Source: a bacterium
Lineage (GTDB): Bacteria > Bacillota_I > Bacilli_A > RF39 > UBA660
Assembly (NCBI GenBank): GCA_004563275.1
Contig: SFSZ01000001.1
Coordinates: 1 to 64,000 of the forward strand
DNA length: 64,000 nucleotides
Direction: 5' to 3'
Numbering within the stretch: the first letter of the stretch is position 1; each line of letters begins with the position of its first letter. Shown here piece after piece: positions 36,270 through 44,739 of this stretch. The notes under the pieces were generated by a model. It saw nothing but the letters and a program-made list of their open reading frames with translations, had not been told where the DNA came from and made no database searches. The position numbers were made by a program, and so were the translations under genes.

Positions 36270-37289
36270 CTAACAAGTTTTTAGATAGTTAATTGCTTCT
36301 TCAAAGGTAGAAATAGCTTTAATTTTAATTTTTAAATTATGCTTTTTAGTATATTCTTTGGCTTCTTCATAATTTTCTTTTGGACATAGAAAGATATCAG
36401 CTTTTGCTTTGGCTGCTGATGCTATTTTGTATGATACAGAGCCGATTTCTCCTACTTTGCCATCTTCGGAGATAGTACCAGTACCAACTATTTTTTTACC
36501 TTTAGTAATATCTTCTTTGGTTATAGAGTCATAGATTGCTAAGGCAGTTATTAATCCTCCGCTTGGGCCTGATTCACTTTCTTTTGATTTAATTTTAATA
36601 TTATATTTTGATGAATAATCATTAATATTAATAAAAGCTAAACCTATAAATTTAGAATTTTGTTCTTCATATATTTCCGTATTTTCTTCTTTTTCTTGTT
36701 CATCTTCTAGATATTTAATATGAATGGTATCACCAGCACTTTTAGTATTAATGTATTTTTTTAATTCACTTAAAGTAGTAATTTTAAGATTATCATAAGA
36801 AATAAGTTTATCCCCTACTTTAATATTCGATTTACTTGAAGGATTTTTATAATAAACATAGCTAGTTGTTTTAGTTATTTGATAATCAATTTTAGCATAA
36901 TCATAAGCTACTTTAGTGGCATTTGAGATAGCATTTTGATATTCAAGATGATCTCTGATTATCATATCGTTTAACGTTTCATTATCACTTATAGTTAAAT
37001 TATCATTTTTAACAAGTTCCCAGCTAGGTATTAGTTTTGCTAGTAGATAATATGGTAGTTTAGCTTTCATATAGCCAACATATGCCATATTAAATGTTCC
37101 TTCTGATTTATAAATATTATCACCAGATACTCTTTCACTTGAATTAATAGTTCCTCCTGGCTTATAGATACTATATCCTGTATCATAGAAACAAAAACAA
37201 GCGAATAGAATTAAAAAGATTAAAGATAAATAATTTTCTTTAAGATAATTTTTTATATAATTTGTGATATTTTTTAATTTTGTTTTCAT
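36270..37289 (-). CDS. ylbL: YlbL-like PDZ/Lon-domain membrane protease
   Basis: 339 residues. A transmembrane helix (22-38) is followed by a region leading into a PDZ domain (about 135-205) and an S16 Lon-type protease domain with Ser243 (ESGPSGGLITAL) and Lys288 (VSYKIASA). The Lon-type dyad is intact. The family is the YlbL/SdrC type; in Bacillus ylbL lies in the ylbD-ylbL neighbourhood, and here it is divergent from ylbJ. The start is unusually close to a TATAAT box with no ribosome site. Confidence 0.9.
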   Translation of the reverse strand: MKTKLKNITNYIKNYLKENYLSLIFLILFACFCFYDTGYSIYKPGGTINSSERVSGDNIYKSEGTFNMAYVGYMKAKLPYYLLAKLIPSWELVKNDNLTISDNETLNDMIIRDHLEYQNAISNATKVAYDYAKIDYQITKTTSYVYYKNPSSKSNIKVGDKLISYDNLKITTLSELKKYINTKSAGDTIHIKYLEDEQEKEENTEIYEEQNSKFIGLAFININDYSSKYNIKIKSKESESGPSGGLITALAIYDSITKEDITKGKKIVGTGTISEDGKVGEIGSVSYKIASAAKAKADIFLCPKENYEEAKEYTKKHNLKIKIKAISTFEEAINYLKTC

Positions 37290-37295
37290 ATTTAA

Positions 37296-37325
37296 ATTAT
37301 AGCACGTTTATGGTGAATTTATGAA
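37296..37325 (-). promoter_or_regulatory. Promoter placing ylbL on a leaderless transcript
   Basis: On the minus strand TATAAT ends six bases before the ylbL ATG, so the predicted transcription start falls on or near the start codon. The -35 box is poor (TTCATA with an 18-base spacer). No Shine-Dalgarno is present. It overlaps the divergent ylbJ start. Confidence 0.5.
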
Positions 37326-38184
37326 GAAACTTATAAGAATAGTTTTTATTTTAATAATATTATTTTTATTTTACGTAAATAGAGATATGGCTTTTGAAGG
37401 TATTATTAGAGGAATTAATATTTGGAATAATTCTTTATTTCCTTCAATATTTCCTATTTTAATTATTAGTGATTTTATTTTAAGTTCTGATCTTATTTAT
37501 TATATTAATAAGATATTTGGTAGTTTATTTAGAAGACTTTTTAAGGTTAGTTCTTATGGATCATATGTTTTTATTATGAGTATGTTTAGTGGGTGTCCTA
37601 GTAACGCTAAATATATTAATGATTTAATTAATAGTAAAGTTATTAATAAAGATGAAGCAATTAAGATATTATCTATGAGTTTGCTTTATAATCCTTTACT
37701 TATTATAGCTATTACACCCTATTTAAAGCTTAATGAACAATTATTTATACTTATTGGCAATCTTATATGTAATATTATTGTTGGACTTTTAAATAGGAAT
37801 TATAAAGCTAATATAAGTACTTATAATTATATTAAGAAAAATTTTAATTTAGTTAATTCAATAAGTAATGCAATTAATACTTTATTACTTATTTTAGGTA
37901 GTGTTTGTTTATTTATGGGATTATCTTTTATTCTTCCTTTTAGTCATCCTTTAATTACGGGAATATTTGAGATTACTTCAGGTATAAGTATGATTAATTT
38001 ATTTGAAGTTGATTCTTATTATAAACTTATATTTACGGTTATTATGATGAGTTTTGGAGGATTATCAATATTAATGCAGATAAAAAGCATCTTAAAAGAT
38101 GCTAATTTAGATTATTCTTTATATTATAAATCTAGAATAATTCATTTAGTTTTATTTATGTTAATTATTTTAATTCTGGCATAA
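37321..38184 (+). CDS. ylbJ: Sporulation membrane protein YlbJ-like
   Basis: 287 residues with about eight hydrophobic segments. The N-terminus carries MKKLIRIVFILIILFLFY, and two nucleoside-recognition (Gate) blocks with NIWNNSLFPSIFPILII and VFIMSMFSGCPSNAKYI are typical of YlbJ. In Bacillus YlbJ is a spore-cortex/sporulation protein with no defined transport substrate. GGTGAATTT lies just upstream of the ATG. One of only a few plus-strand genes, divergent from ylbL, converging with the prepilin gene (20-base 3' overlap). Confidence 0.85.
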   Translation: MKKLIRIVFILIILFLFYVNRDMAFEGIIRGINIWNNSLFPSIFPILIISDFILSSDLIYYINKIFGSLFRRLFKVSSYGSYVFIMSMFSGCPSNAKYINDLINSKVINKDEAIKILSMSLLYNPLLIIAITPYLKLNEQLFILIGNLICNIIVGLLNRNYKANISTYNYIKKNFNLVNSISNAINTLLLILGSVCLFMGLSFILPFSHPLITGIFEITSGISMINLFEVDSYYKLIFTVIMMSFGGLSILMQIKSILKDANLDYSLYYKSRIIHLVLFMLIILILA

Positions 38185-38902
38185 TTTTAAAACCAAAATG
38201 ATTTTTAGAATCTGGTTCCGGGAAAAACATTTGAGAATATGCTGCTATTGTTTCTGGATTATCATTCATGTTATATCTTCCATCGGTTAGATAAACATGG
38301 CTTAGATTTATACTATAATTATTACCATCCTCATCATAGATTGGTAATTTTATAGTTAAAGTACAGAATGAATCAACTTGAACACCATCTTGGACACCTT
38401 CTGAACAATGATTATTTGATATTTCTCCTGCTTTTTCAGATGATTTAGGAGTTATATTGGTTTCTCTCATGATTTGATAATATCCTCTTTTATAACCAAC
38501 AACATTGATTGTTTCAGTATCACTAAATTTATATGTATAATATAAAAGATAACCTACATTTTCACTTGTTAATTCGCTATTATAATCAAATTTTAAGCAA
38601 TATAAATTATCTATATCTGTTGGAGGATTAGGAAATATACGATTAGTTCCAGTCGCCTTAATCTCATCTTCTTCATCACAGGCATAAACGTTTTGTAATT
38701 CATATGTTCTAAAATCATTTTGAATACTTCTAGTAACTAAAGCTTGATTAATTAATTCAGTTGATGCTTTAGAAACGTTTTCATTAGTATTTTTGATTGT
38801 TATAAGAGCATTAAATAAAAATATTAAAACAATAGATACTAAAGAAATACTTATAATTATTTCGGTTACAGTTAAACCTTTATTATTTTTTAATATATTC
38901 AT
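38165..38902 (-). CDS. Type II/IV prepilin-like protein
   Basis: 245 residues. The leader MNILKNNKGLTVTEIIISIS has a prepilin signal (NKG then L/F, Glu5-like TE, hydrophobic helix 14-32). The body is hydrophilic with several Cys residues (CDEEDE, CLKFDY, CSEGV, CTLTIK), possibly disulfide-linked. It starts exactly at the stop of the FtsW-like gene. The mature N-terminus would be cut by a prepilin peptidase not seen here. Confidence 0.75.
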   Translation of the reverse strand: MNILKNNKGLTVTEIIISISLVSIVLIFLFNALITIKNTNENVSKASTELINQALVTRSIQNDFRTYELQNVYACDEEDEIKATGTNRIFPNPPTDIDNLYCLKFDYNSELTSENVGYLLYYTYKFSDTETINVVGYKRGYYQIMRETNITPKSSEKAGEISNNHCSEGVQDGVQVDSFCTLTIKLPIYDEDGNNYSINLSHVYLTDGRYNMNDNPETIAAYSQMFFPEPDSKNHFGFKIMPELK

Positions 38903-40053
38903 TAGATACTCCTTATTAATTCTTTAGTTTTATTATTATTGGTTTCAATTGCGACTCTTTCACAAACAAATAATAAACAAATTAAACTTATATAGAATGA
39001 TCCACCATATGATAAGAATGGGACAGGTACTCCGGTTAAAGGGATTAACGCTAAGACTCCCATGAAATTGATAAGTAAATGAACTAAGATATAACAGAAC
39101 GTTCCATAGGCTATGTATTTACCTCTAATGGTACTTGATTTCTTGGCTATTTTGATGAGTCTACTTAATAGGATTCCATAACAAATGATGATTATAACTC
39201 CTACTACAGCACCTAATTCTTCAATTATAATTGGGAAAATAAAATCGGTATGGGCTTCTGGTAAATATAAATATTTTTGGGTTGAATTTCCTAAACCTAC
39301 TCCAAATAAGCCACCATTATTAATAGCGATAAATCCATTACATACTTGGTATCCAGTTTTTTCTATATATCTTGTACATGGATTTTTAAAGACAAATCTA
39401 CTCATCTGTTCTTTATTAAGAAAGTCACCAGTTAAGATGATAATTAAACAAACAAGACCAGTGATAACACCAGCTATTTTAATTTTTTTAATACTAGCAT
39501 TTGTGTTAGGTATTGCTAAGAATATCATTCCAGCAATACAAGCAACAATTAAGGCAGTACCAAAGTCTGGTTGCATGGCAATAAGTCCACAACCTAATAA
39601 AACCAAGATTAATGGTGTTATTAGTTTAGTAATATTTAATTCATCACGGGATATAATTTTTTCTAGATAAACGGCTAAATAAACGATCATAATTGGTTTT
39701 AAGAATTCAGATGGTTGGAAACTAAAAAAACCTAGATTAAACCATGATTTAGCACTATTAGTAATAGCTCCATAAGGAATAAGTAAAAAGATAATTAGGA
39801 CTATTCCGATCATAGCAAGAGGTGCTAAAACTTTATATTTTTTAGTAGGAAATCTTAAAAAGAAACTAAAGCCAGCAATCCAAGATACCAGGACAAATAA
39901 TAATTGTCTTTTAAAAAAGTAAGACTCCTCTACTTTGTTATATAATACAGCAGTTATTGATGAAGCACTAAAAATCATTACTAGTCCAAGGATAGTAAAG
40001 GCAGCCATAAGAAAAAATAAAGGTTTATCCATTTTTTGTAATGTTTTTTTCAC
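38902..40053 (-). CDS. ftsW: FtsW/RodA-family lipid II polymerase (SEDS)
   Basis: 383 residues from GTG 40051-40053, which has AGGTGAAAG five bases upstream; the earlier in-frame start would add a 14-residue hydrophobic leader. About ten transmembrane segments. SEDS blocks include FGVGLGNSTQKYLYLPEAHTDFIFPIIIEELG, PLTGVPVPFLSYGGS and LKPIMIVYLAVYL. It polymerises glycan strands and works with a class B PBP such as the one at 47357. The FtsW, RodA or SpoVE role cannot be told apart from sequence alone. Confidence 0.9.
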   Translation of the reverse strand: MKKTLQKMDKPLFFLMAAFTILGLVMIFSASSITAVLYNKVEESYFFKRQLLFVLVSWIAGFSFFLRFPTKKYKVLAPLAMIGIVLIIFLLIPYGAITNSAKSWFNLGFFSFQPSEFLKPIMIVYLAVYLEKIISRDELNITKLITPLILVLLGCGLIAMQPDFGTALIVACIAGMIFLAIPNTNASIKKIKIAGVITGLVCLIIILTGDFLNKEQMSRFVFKNPCTRYIEKTGYQVCNGFIAINNGGLFGVGLGNSTQKYLYLPEAHTDFIFPIIIEELGAVVGVIIIICYGILLSRLIKIAKKSSTIRGKYIAYGTFCYILVHLLINFMGVLALIPLTGVPVPFLSYGGSFYISLICLLFVCERVAIETNNNKTKELIRSI

Positions 40054-40090
40054 ACTTTCACCTACTATAAGATATTTTATCATAAAAAAA

Positions 40091-40108
40091 CACATATTTA
40101 AATATGTG
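40091..40108 (-). terminator. Intrinsic terminator after tadC
   Basis: Perfect CACATATTT/AAATATGTG palindrome (18 bp). On the minus strand it is followed by TTTTTTT. It ends the Tad operon before ftsW. Confidence 0.85.
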
Positions 40109-40110
40109 TT

Positions 40111-40818
40111 TTAAAAGTTTACTGTATTTAACGATTCAATTACTCTAATAATAAGTGGTCCAATTATAATAAGCATTAATAAGGGAATAAATATTAAAAC
40201 ACTTACAATACTTATTTTAATTGGCATTTTATTTATTTTACCTTTGGCTTCTAAAATTATTTTATCACTTATGTAATCTAATTCTCTATTTAATGATTCA
40301 ATCATATTATTGCCATAGATATTTGATTCCATTAAATTTAAAATTATATTATTAATAGTATCACTAGGAATTCTAGTTTTTAAATCATCTAAACTTTCAT
40401 TTAAGCTTTTGCCTAAGGTCATATCATCCATGGCTTTTTTAAATTCTCTACTTAATTCATTATCCATATTCTTACAAGTTAAATCAATTGAATTTTTTAA
40501 ATTATTACCTGACTCTAGAGTTAAACTTAAAATTTGAAAGAAAAATGTTGATTGTTTTTCTAATTTTTTTCTTCTTTTAGCTAAGCGATAATCAAAGAAG
40601 AAATATTCTGCTAAGAAGAAGTAAGCCATAACGATAAGAATACTTTTAAGTAAGGTTGTATCTATTAAAGCAATGATAAAAATAAATATACTAATGATTA
40701 AGTGATTTCCTAAGATTAAATCTACATCGTAGTTATGTTCAACTCCAAATTGTTTATTTTTCTTTTTGATTCTAGCTATTGTTTCTTTTGTATATATTTT
40801 ATTTACTAAATTTTTCAT
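40111..40818 (-). CDS. tadC: Tad secretion membrane protein TadC
   Basis: 235 residues. T2SSF-type (GspF) fold: hydrophobic segments near 45-65 and 70-88 and a C-terminal pair (about 200-225), with a cytoplasmic domain having LSLTLESGNNLKNSIDLTCKNMDNELSREFKKAMDDMTLGKSLNESL. It forms the inner-membrane platform with TadB. The start overlaps the tadB stop by one base. Confidence 0.88.
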   Translation of the reverse strand: MKNLVNKIYTKETIARIKKKNKQFGVEHNYDVDLILGNHLIISIFIFIIALIDTTLLKSILIVMAYFFLAEYFFFDYRLAKRRKKLEKQSTFFFQILSLTLESGNNLKNSIDLTCKNMDNELSREFKKAMDDMTLGKSLNESLDDLKTRIPSDTINNIILNLMESNIYGNNMIESLNRELDYISDKIILEAKGKINKMPIKISIVSVLIFIPLLMLIIIGPLIIRVIESLNTVNF

Positions 40819-41810
40819 TAATCAACCCTCAATATCTTCTTTATTATAATGATATAACTTATATATAATGTAATAGCTAGAATGATAATAAGATAACCAA
40901 TTGGATGAGATAATAATGGTTTAAAGTATGTAGGATTTAAAGTATTTAGGATGATTATTAAAACTACTGGCATAATAAGTAAGATATAGTAAACAAATTT
41001 AGAACTACTTGTCATAGCGTTTAATTCATCACGTAATCTTTTATTATTAGTAAATGATTTTTCAATATTAGTAAATATTCCTACTAAGTTACCACCAGTT
41101 AGATTCAAAAGATTTAAACTACTAGTTATATATTTAGCATCTTCAATTTGAACGCGGTCATAAAATCTATCAAAAACATCTTTAACTTCTAAGCCGTATT
41201 TTAAATCATTACCTATTCTTTCAAACTCTTCACTGATAGGTCCAGTTAAGTCTTGAGTTACAAGATCAATTGCTTGAGTGATGTTATAGCCTGATTTAAA
41301 AGCATTATTCATAATTACAATGGCTTTTAATAAATCATCTTCAATTTCTTTATTTCTTTTAGCTTCATAAATATTTAAATAAATATTGTAGATATAAAAG
41401 CCTAAAATAAATGATAACAACATTAAGAAAGGATTAAAGGTTCCTCTAATAAAATTAATAATAAAATAGGATAATCCACATATAATTGAGATACAAAATT
41501 TATTGGAAATAATAATCATTGCATCTAAATATGATACTGCAGGTTTATGAACATATCTTTCATATTTTTTAGCTAACTTTTTATAAGCTGATCTTTTAGA
41601 TAAGGATTTAGCTAGTTTTAATCTAAATGAGCAATATGAATCCACGATATTATCAGCAAGTGATTTGGTTTCAGGTTCGTTTGTTTTAACAGTGAATTTA
41701 GATAATCTATCATTATATTTAATTGTTTTATTTATTTTAACTATTCGATATAAGATAATAAATAAGATTATAGCTGCAATTATTTGATAGATTAATATTT
41801 CTTTTCTCAT
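40818..41810 (-). CDS. tadB: Tad secretion membrane protein TadB
   Basis: 330 residues, GspF-type platform protein. A first transmembrane helix (7-24), then hydrophobic segments at about 98-140 and the C-terminal pair (about 270-325). Family block AIVIMNNAFKSGYNITQAIDLVTQDLTGPISEEFERIGNDLKYGLEVKDVFDRF is the conserved platform domain. Between tadA and tadC, as in other Tad operons. Confidence 0.9.
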   Translation of the reverse strand: MRKEILIYQIIAAIILFIILYRIVKINKTIKYNDRLSKFTVKTNEPETKSLADNIVDSYCSFRLKLAKSLSKRSAYKKLAKKYERYVHKPAVSYLDAMIIISNKFCISIICGLSYFIINFIRGTFNPFLMLLSFILGFYIYNIYLNIYEAKRNKEIEDDLLKAIVIMNNAFKSGYNITQAIDLVTQDLTGPISEEFERIGNDLKYGLEVKDVFDRFYDRVQIEDAKYITSSLNLLNLTGGNLVGIFTNIEKSFTNNKRLRDELNAMTSSSKFVYYILLIMPVVLIIILNTLNPTYFKPLLSHPIGYLIIILAITLYISYIIIIKKILRVD

Positions 41811-41833
41811 AGCTAAATTCCTTTCTTTTATTT

Positions 41834-43159
41834 TTATTTTTTAAACATATTATTTATTTTAGTTATTCCTCTTGAAGTTAGGACTTTATAAACATATGGT
41901 TCTTTTTTAGTTTTGATATATTCTCCATTTTCTTCACCTTTATCGGTTAAGCCTTTTTGGACAAATTCGAAGATAGGATTTAATTTAATCATATCATTAT
42001 CAAAACCTACTACTTCACTAATATTGGTAATTTTTCTTTTACCATCATGCATTCTTTCAATATTTATTACTAAGTCAATGGCATTTTCAATGTATTCTCT
42101 AATGGCATTAATAGGAATATCCATTCCACTCATTAAAACCATAGTTTCTAATCTGTTTAAGGCATCTACTACTCCATTGGCATGTAAGGTTGTAAGTGAA
42201 CCATCATGTCCTGTATTCATAGCTTGTAACATATCAAATGCTTCTTTACCACGACATTCACCAACAATGATGCGATCTGGTCTCATACGAAGAGCATTTA
42301 TTACTAAGTCTCTAATGGTTATAGCTGAGTTGTTATTATAATTTTCAGTTCTTGTCTCCAAACTGATAACATGTTCTTGTTCTAATTTTAATTCAGCAGC
42401 ATCTTCAATAGTAATGATACGTTCATTATTACCAATAAAACTACTTAAGATATTTAAAAGTGTTGTTTTACCAGAACCGGTTCCACCACAAACAATAATG
42501 TTTAGTTTGCCTTGAACTGCTGCTTCTAAGAATGTTGCCATCTCAGCGGTTAAGGTTCCTACTCTAAGTAAATCATCAATACTTGTCATGTTGCGTTTAA
42601 ATTTACGAATCGTTATGACTGGTCCATTAACACTTAGTGGTGGGATAACTGCATTAATGCGAGACCCATCAGCAAGTCTTGAGTCAACCATTGGATTTGA
42701 AGAATCAATGGTTCTTCCAAGTGGGCCAATTAATCTTTGAATAGTTCTAATAATATGATCATCATTAATAAATGAAACATTGTTATCTTTAACTAATTTA
42801 CCATCTATTTCTACATAAACATCTTTAGGTCCATTAACCATAATTTCAGTTATGTTATTATCAGTTAAAAGTTCACTAATTGGGCCTAGTCCATTTATTT
42901 CATCATCGATTAAATTGAAGATATGGCTTCTTTCAATATTACTTAAGTCATATCCTTCTAGACATTCATCAATATTTTCATTGATAAAGTCTTCCATATC
43001 TTTACCTTCAGGAACTTCTTTATCAATTAGATGCTCGATAATTTTCTTTCTTAATTCATCTAATAATTTTTTATCAGGAAAGATATCATAATCAGTAAGA
43101 GGAGCTTCTTTAATATTTTTATTTTGAAAATTAAATATTTCAGTTAATGATTTACTCAT
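41834..43159 (-). CDS. tadA: Tad pilus ATPase TadA/CpaF
   Basis: 441 residues. Secretion ATPase of the CpaF class: [17 protein letters not shown]-terminal domain, Walker [13 protein letters not shown] (about 227-238), Asp box [11 protein letters not shown], Walker [12 protein letters not shown], His box [13 protein letters not shown]. It powers Tad fibre assembly. The start overlaps the tadZ stop by 8 bases. Complete and apparently functional. Confidence 0.95.
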   Translation of the reverse strand: MSKSLTEIFNFQNKNIKEAPLTDYDIFPDKKLLDELRKKIIEHLIDKEVPEGKDMEDFINENIDECLEGYDLSNIERSHIFNLIDDEINGLGPISELLTDNNITEIMVNGPKDVYVEIDGKLVKDNNVSFINDDHIIRTIQRLIGPLGRTIDSSNPMVDSRLADGSRINAVIPPLSVNGPVITIRKFKRNMTSIDDLLRVGTLTAEMATFLEAAVQGKLNIIVCGGTGSGKTTLLNILSSFIGNNERIITIEDAAELKLEQEHVISLETRTENYNNNSAITIRDLVINALRMRPDRIIVGECRGKEAFDMLQAMNTGHDGSLTTLHANGVVDALNRLETMVLMSGMDIPINAIREYIENAIDLVINIERMHDGKRKITNISEVVGFDNDMIKLNPIFEFVQKGLTDKGEENGEYIKTKKEPYVYKVLTSRGITKINNMFKK

Positions 43160-43898
43160 AGTTACCTCCTACTATATCACTAGCAATAGTTTTAAAGACT
43201 TTATAATCTTTAAAGTTACTATTTTTAATAGTAATAATGTCACCATCTAAGGTTAGACTATCCATATTTTTGATATGAAAATCTTTACTAATGATGTAAT
43301 CAATATCGATGTCTAGAATATTCTTAATATCATATAATGAGAAATAATCTTTATCAGGATTAACACTATTATTTAATATTAATTTATATTTTTTAATATC
43401 ATTATCATCAAAAATATTTAAGATGTTTTTTAAATTTTTTAGTGAGATTGGATCGTTTGATGTCATAAAATAAACATAATCACATTTATCAAAAGCAAAA
43501 ACATTGATTTGATCTAATGAATGAGTAGTATCAACTAGGATAACATCAAATAAATAATTACATTTATCGATTAGAATATCAATATATTTAGTGTCAATTT
43601 TATTAGCTTGTCTTGGATCTTTTGGTGCAGCAATAAATGAAATGTTTTCATTATATTTTATAAAGTAGTTTTCAATATCGTCAAATCTGTTATTATTATA
43701 ATCATCACAGAAGTTGTAGATTGTTTTAGTAAGGTTTGCATTTAACGAGCAAGCAATTGCTCCATTTGATAAGTCTAAATCAATAATTAAGACACGTTTA
43801 TTTAAGTTAGATAATGTTCCAGCTAAATTTAGAATAAAGGTTGTTTTACCAATTCCACCTTTAGCACCGTACACACATATGCTTTTCCCCTTTGCCAT
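43152..43898 (-). CDS. tadZ: TadZ/CpaE-like P-loop ATPase
   Basis: 248 residues. MinD/ParA family with deviant Walker A YGAKGGIGKTTFILNLAG (about 9-26), LIIDLDLSNGAI switch I and DVILVDTTHSLD Walker B. It lacks the usual N-terminal receiver-like domain of CpaE. It is thought to position the Tad machine. Second-to-third in the operon, between tadE-like genes and tadA. Confidence 0.85.
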   Translation of the reverse strand: MAKGKSICVYGAKGGIGKTTFILNLAGTLSNLNKRVLIIDLDLSNGAIACSLNANLTKTIYNFCDDYNNNRFDDIENYFIKYNENISFIAAPKDPRQANKIDTKYIDILIDKCNYLFDVILVDTTHSLDQINVFAFDKCDYVYFMTSNDPISLKNLKNILNIFDDNDIKKYKLILNNSVNPDKDYFSLYDIKNILDIDIDYIISKDFHIKNMDSLTLDGDIITIKNSNFKDYKVFKTIASDIVGGNYE

Positions 43899-43899
43899 A

Positions 43900-44292
43900 T
43901 TATGCCTCTATTTCTTTTTCTTCAATGATTATTTTGTCATCTTCTTTATGAGCTTCTAAATTTATTTCGGTACGATAACTTTTAACTCCTAAGATAGTCC
44001 CAAAGAAACTTGGATATGAATGACTATTATAAATTTTTAAGGTAGTTCCATCATAAGATACATTTAGCATTTCTACTTCATAGTTGTTTTTTTCATAAAG
44101 TTTTTTTACTTCGGCAGCTTTATCATTATAACTATTAGTTAAGACTTCTTTAGCAATTTCTTTAGATGCTAAATTGTATTTGTTATTAGCAATAATAATC
44201 ATAACATTATCATAAATAAATGCTAAAGCGATGAATATAATAGGAATAATTATAATAAATATTGCACCAGCTTGACCACGTTTATTTTTCAT
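43900..44292 (-). CDS. TadE/TadF-like pseudopilin
   Basis: 130 residues. The N-terminus MKNKRGQAGAIFIIIIPIIFIALAFIY is the same type of leader as the upstream gene (RGQA...). A long helix follows, then a short C-terminal beta domain (VEMLNVSYDGTTLKIYNSHSYPSFFG) and an acidic tail. Overlaps the start of the upstream TadE gene by about 10 bases. Likely cleaved by a prepilin peptidase. Confidence 0.75.
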   Translation of the reverse strand: MKNKRGQAGAIFIIIIPIIFIALAFIYDNVMIIIANNKYNLASKEIAKEVLTNSYNDKAAEVKKLYEKNNYEVEMLNVSYDGTTLKIYNSHSYPSFFGTILGVKSYRTEINLEAHKEDDKIIIEEKEIEA

Positions 44293-44632
44293 TTAATATC
44301 ACTCTTTCAGTTATTATTTTATAGGGATTGCCTAATATAGTACTTAATCCTGGGGTAATAAATTCATAATTATCGGTTATTTCTAAATATGAATATTTAG
44401 CATCTTTATTACTTTTGAATGATGCGCTTTTTAAATCTTTTTGAATGAACTTGGTGATATTTTCATCAGATTCATTATTTTTGTAAAGTTCGATAACATC
44501 GGCCATTTTACTTTCAGCATTATTTTTATGAGTAAAAACAACAATTGTATCTACTAAACCCATTATTATAAAAATAATGACTGGTAAGATAATAACAAAT
44601 TCAACTAATGCTTGGCCACGTTTATTCTTCAT
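44282..44632 (-). CDS. tadE: TadE-like pseudopilin
   Basis: 116 residues. MKNKRGQALVEFVIILPVIIFIIMGLVD is a classic TadE signature (GQA-LVEFxxxLP, then a hydrophobic helix to about 30). A soluble C-terminal domain follows. First gene of the Tad operon, behind a 100-base gap. No Flp pilin or prepilin peptidase gene is present nearby. Confidence 0.88.
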   Translation of the reverse strand: MKNKRGQALVEFVIILPVIIFIIMGLVDTIVVFTHKNNAESKMADVIELYKNNESDENITKFIQKDLKSASFKSNKDAKYSYLEITDNYEFITPGLSTILGNPYKIITERVILNEK

Positions 44633-44713
44633 TGTTACCTACTTTCCTACTATAAATAAATTATAACATAAGATAATGCTTTTGTGAATTTATTTTTAGG
44701 TAAATTAACTAAA

Positions 44714-44739
44714 AAAGAATTCAAATTAATGAATTCTTT
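44714..44739 (-). terminator. Intrinsic terminator after surface protein 2
   Basis: AAAGAATTC/GAATTCTTT stem with an eight-base loop. On the minus strand it is followed by a T-run. Confidence 0.8.
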
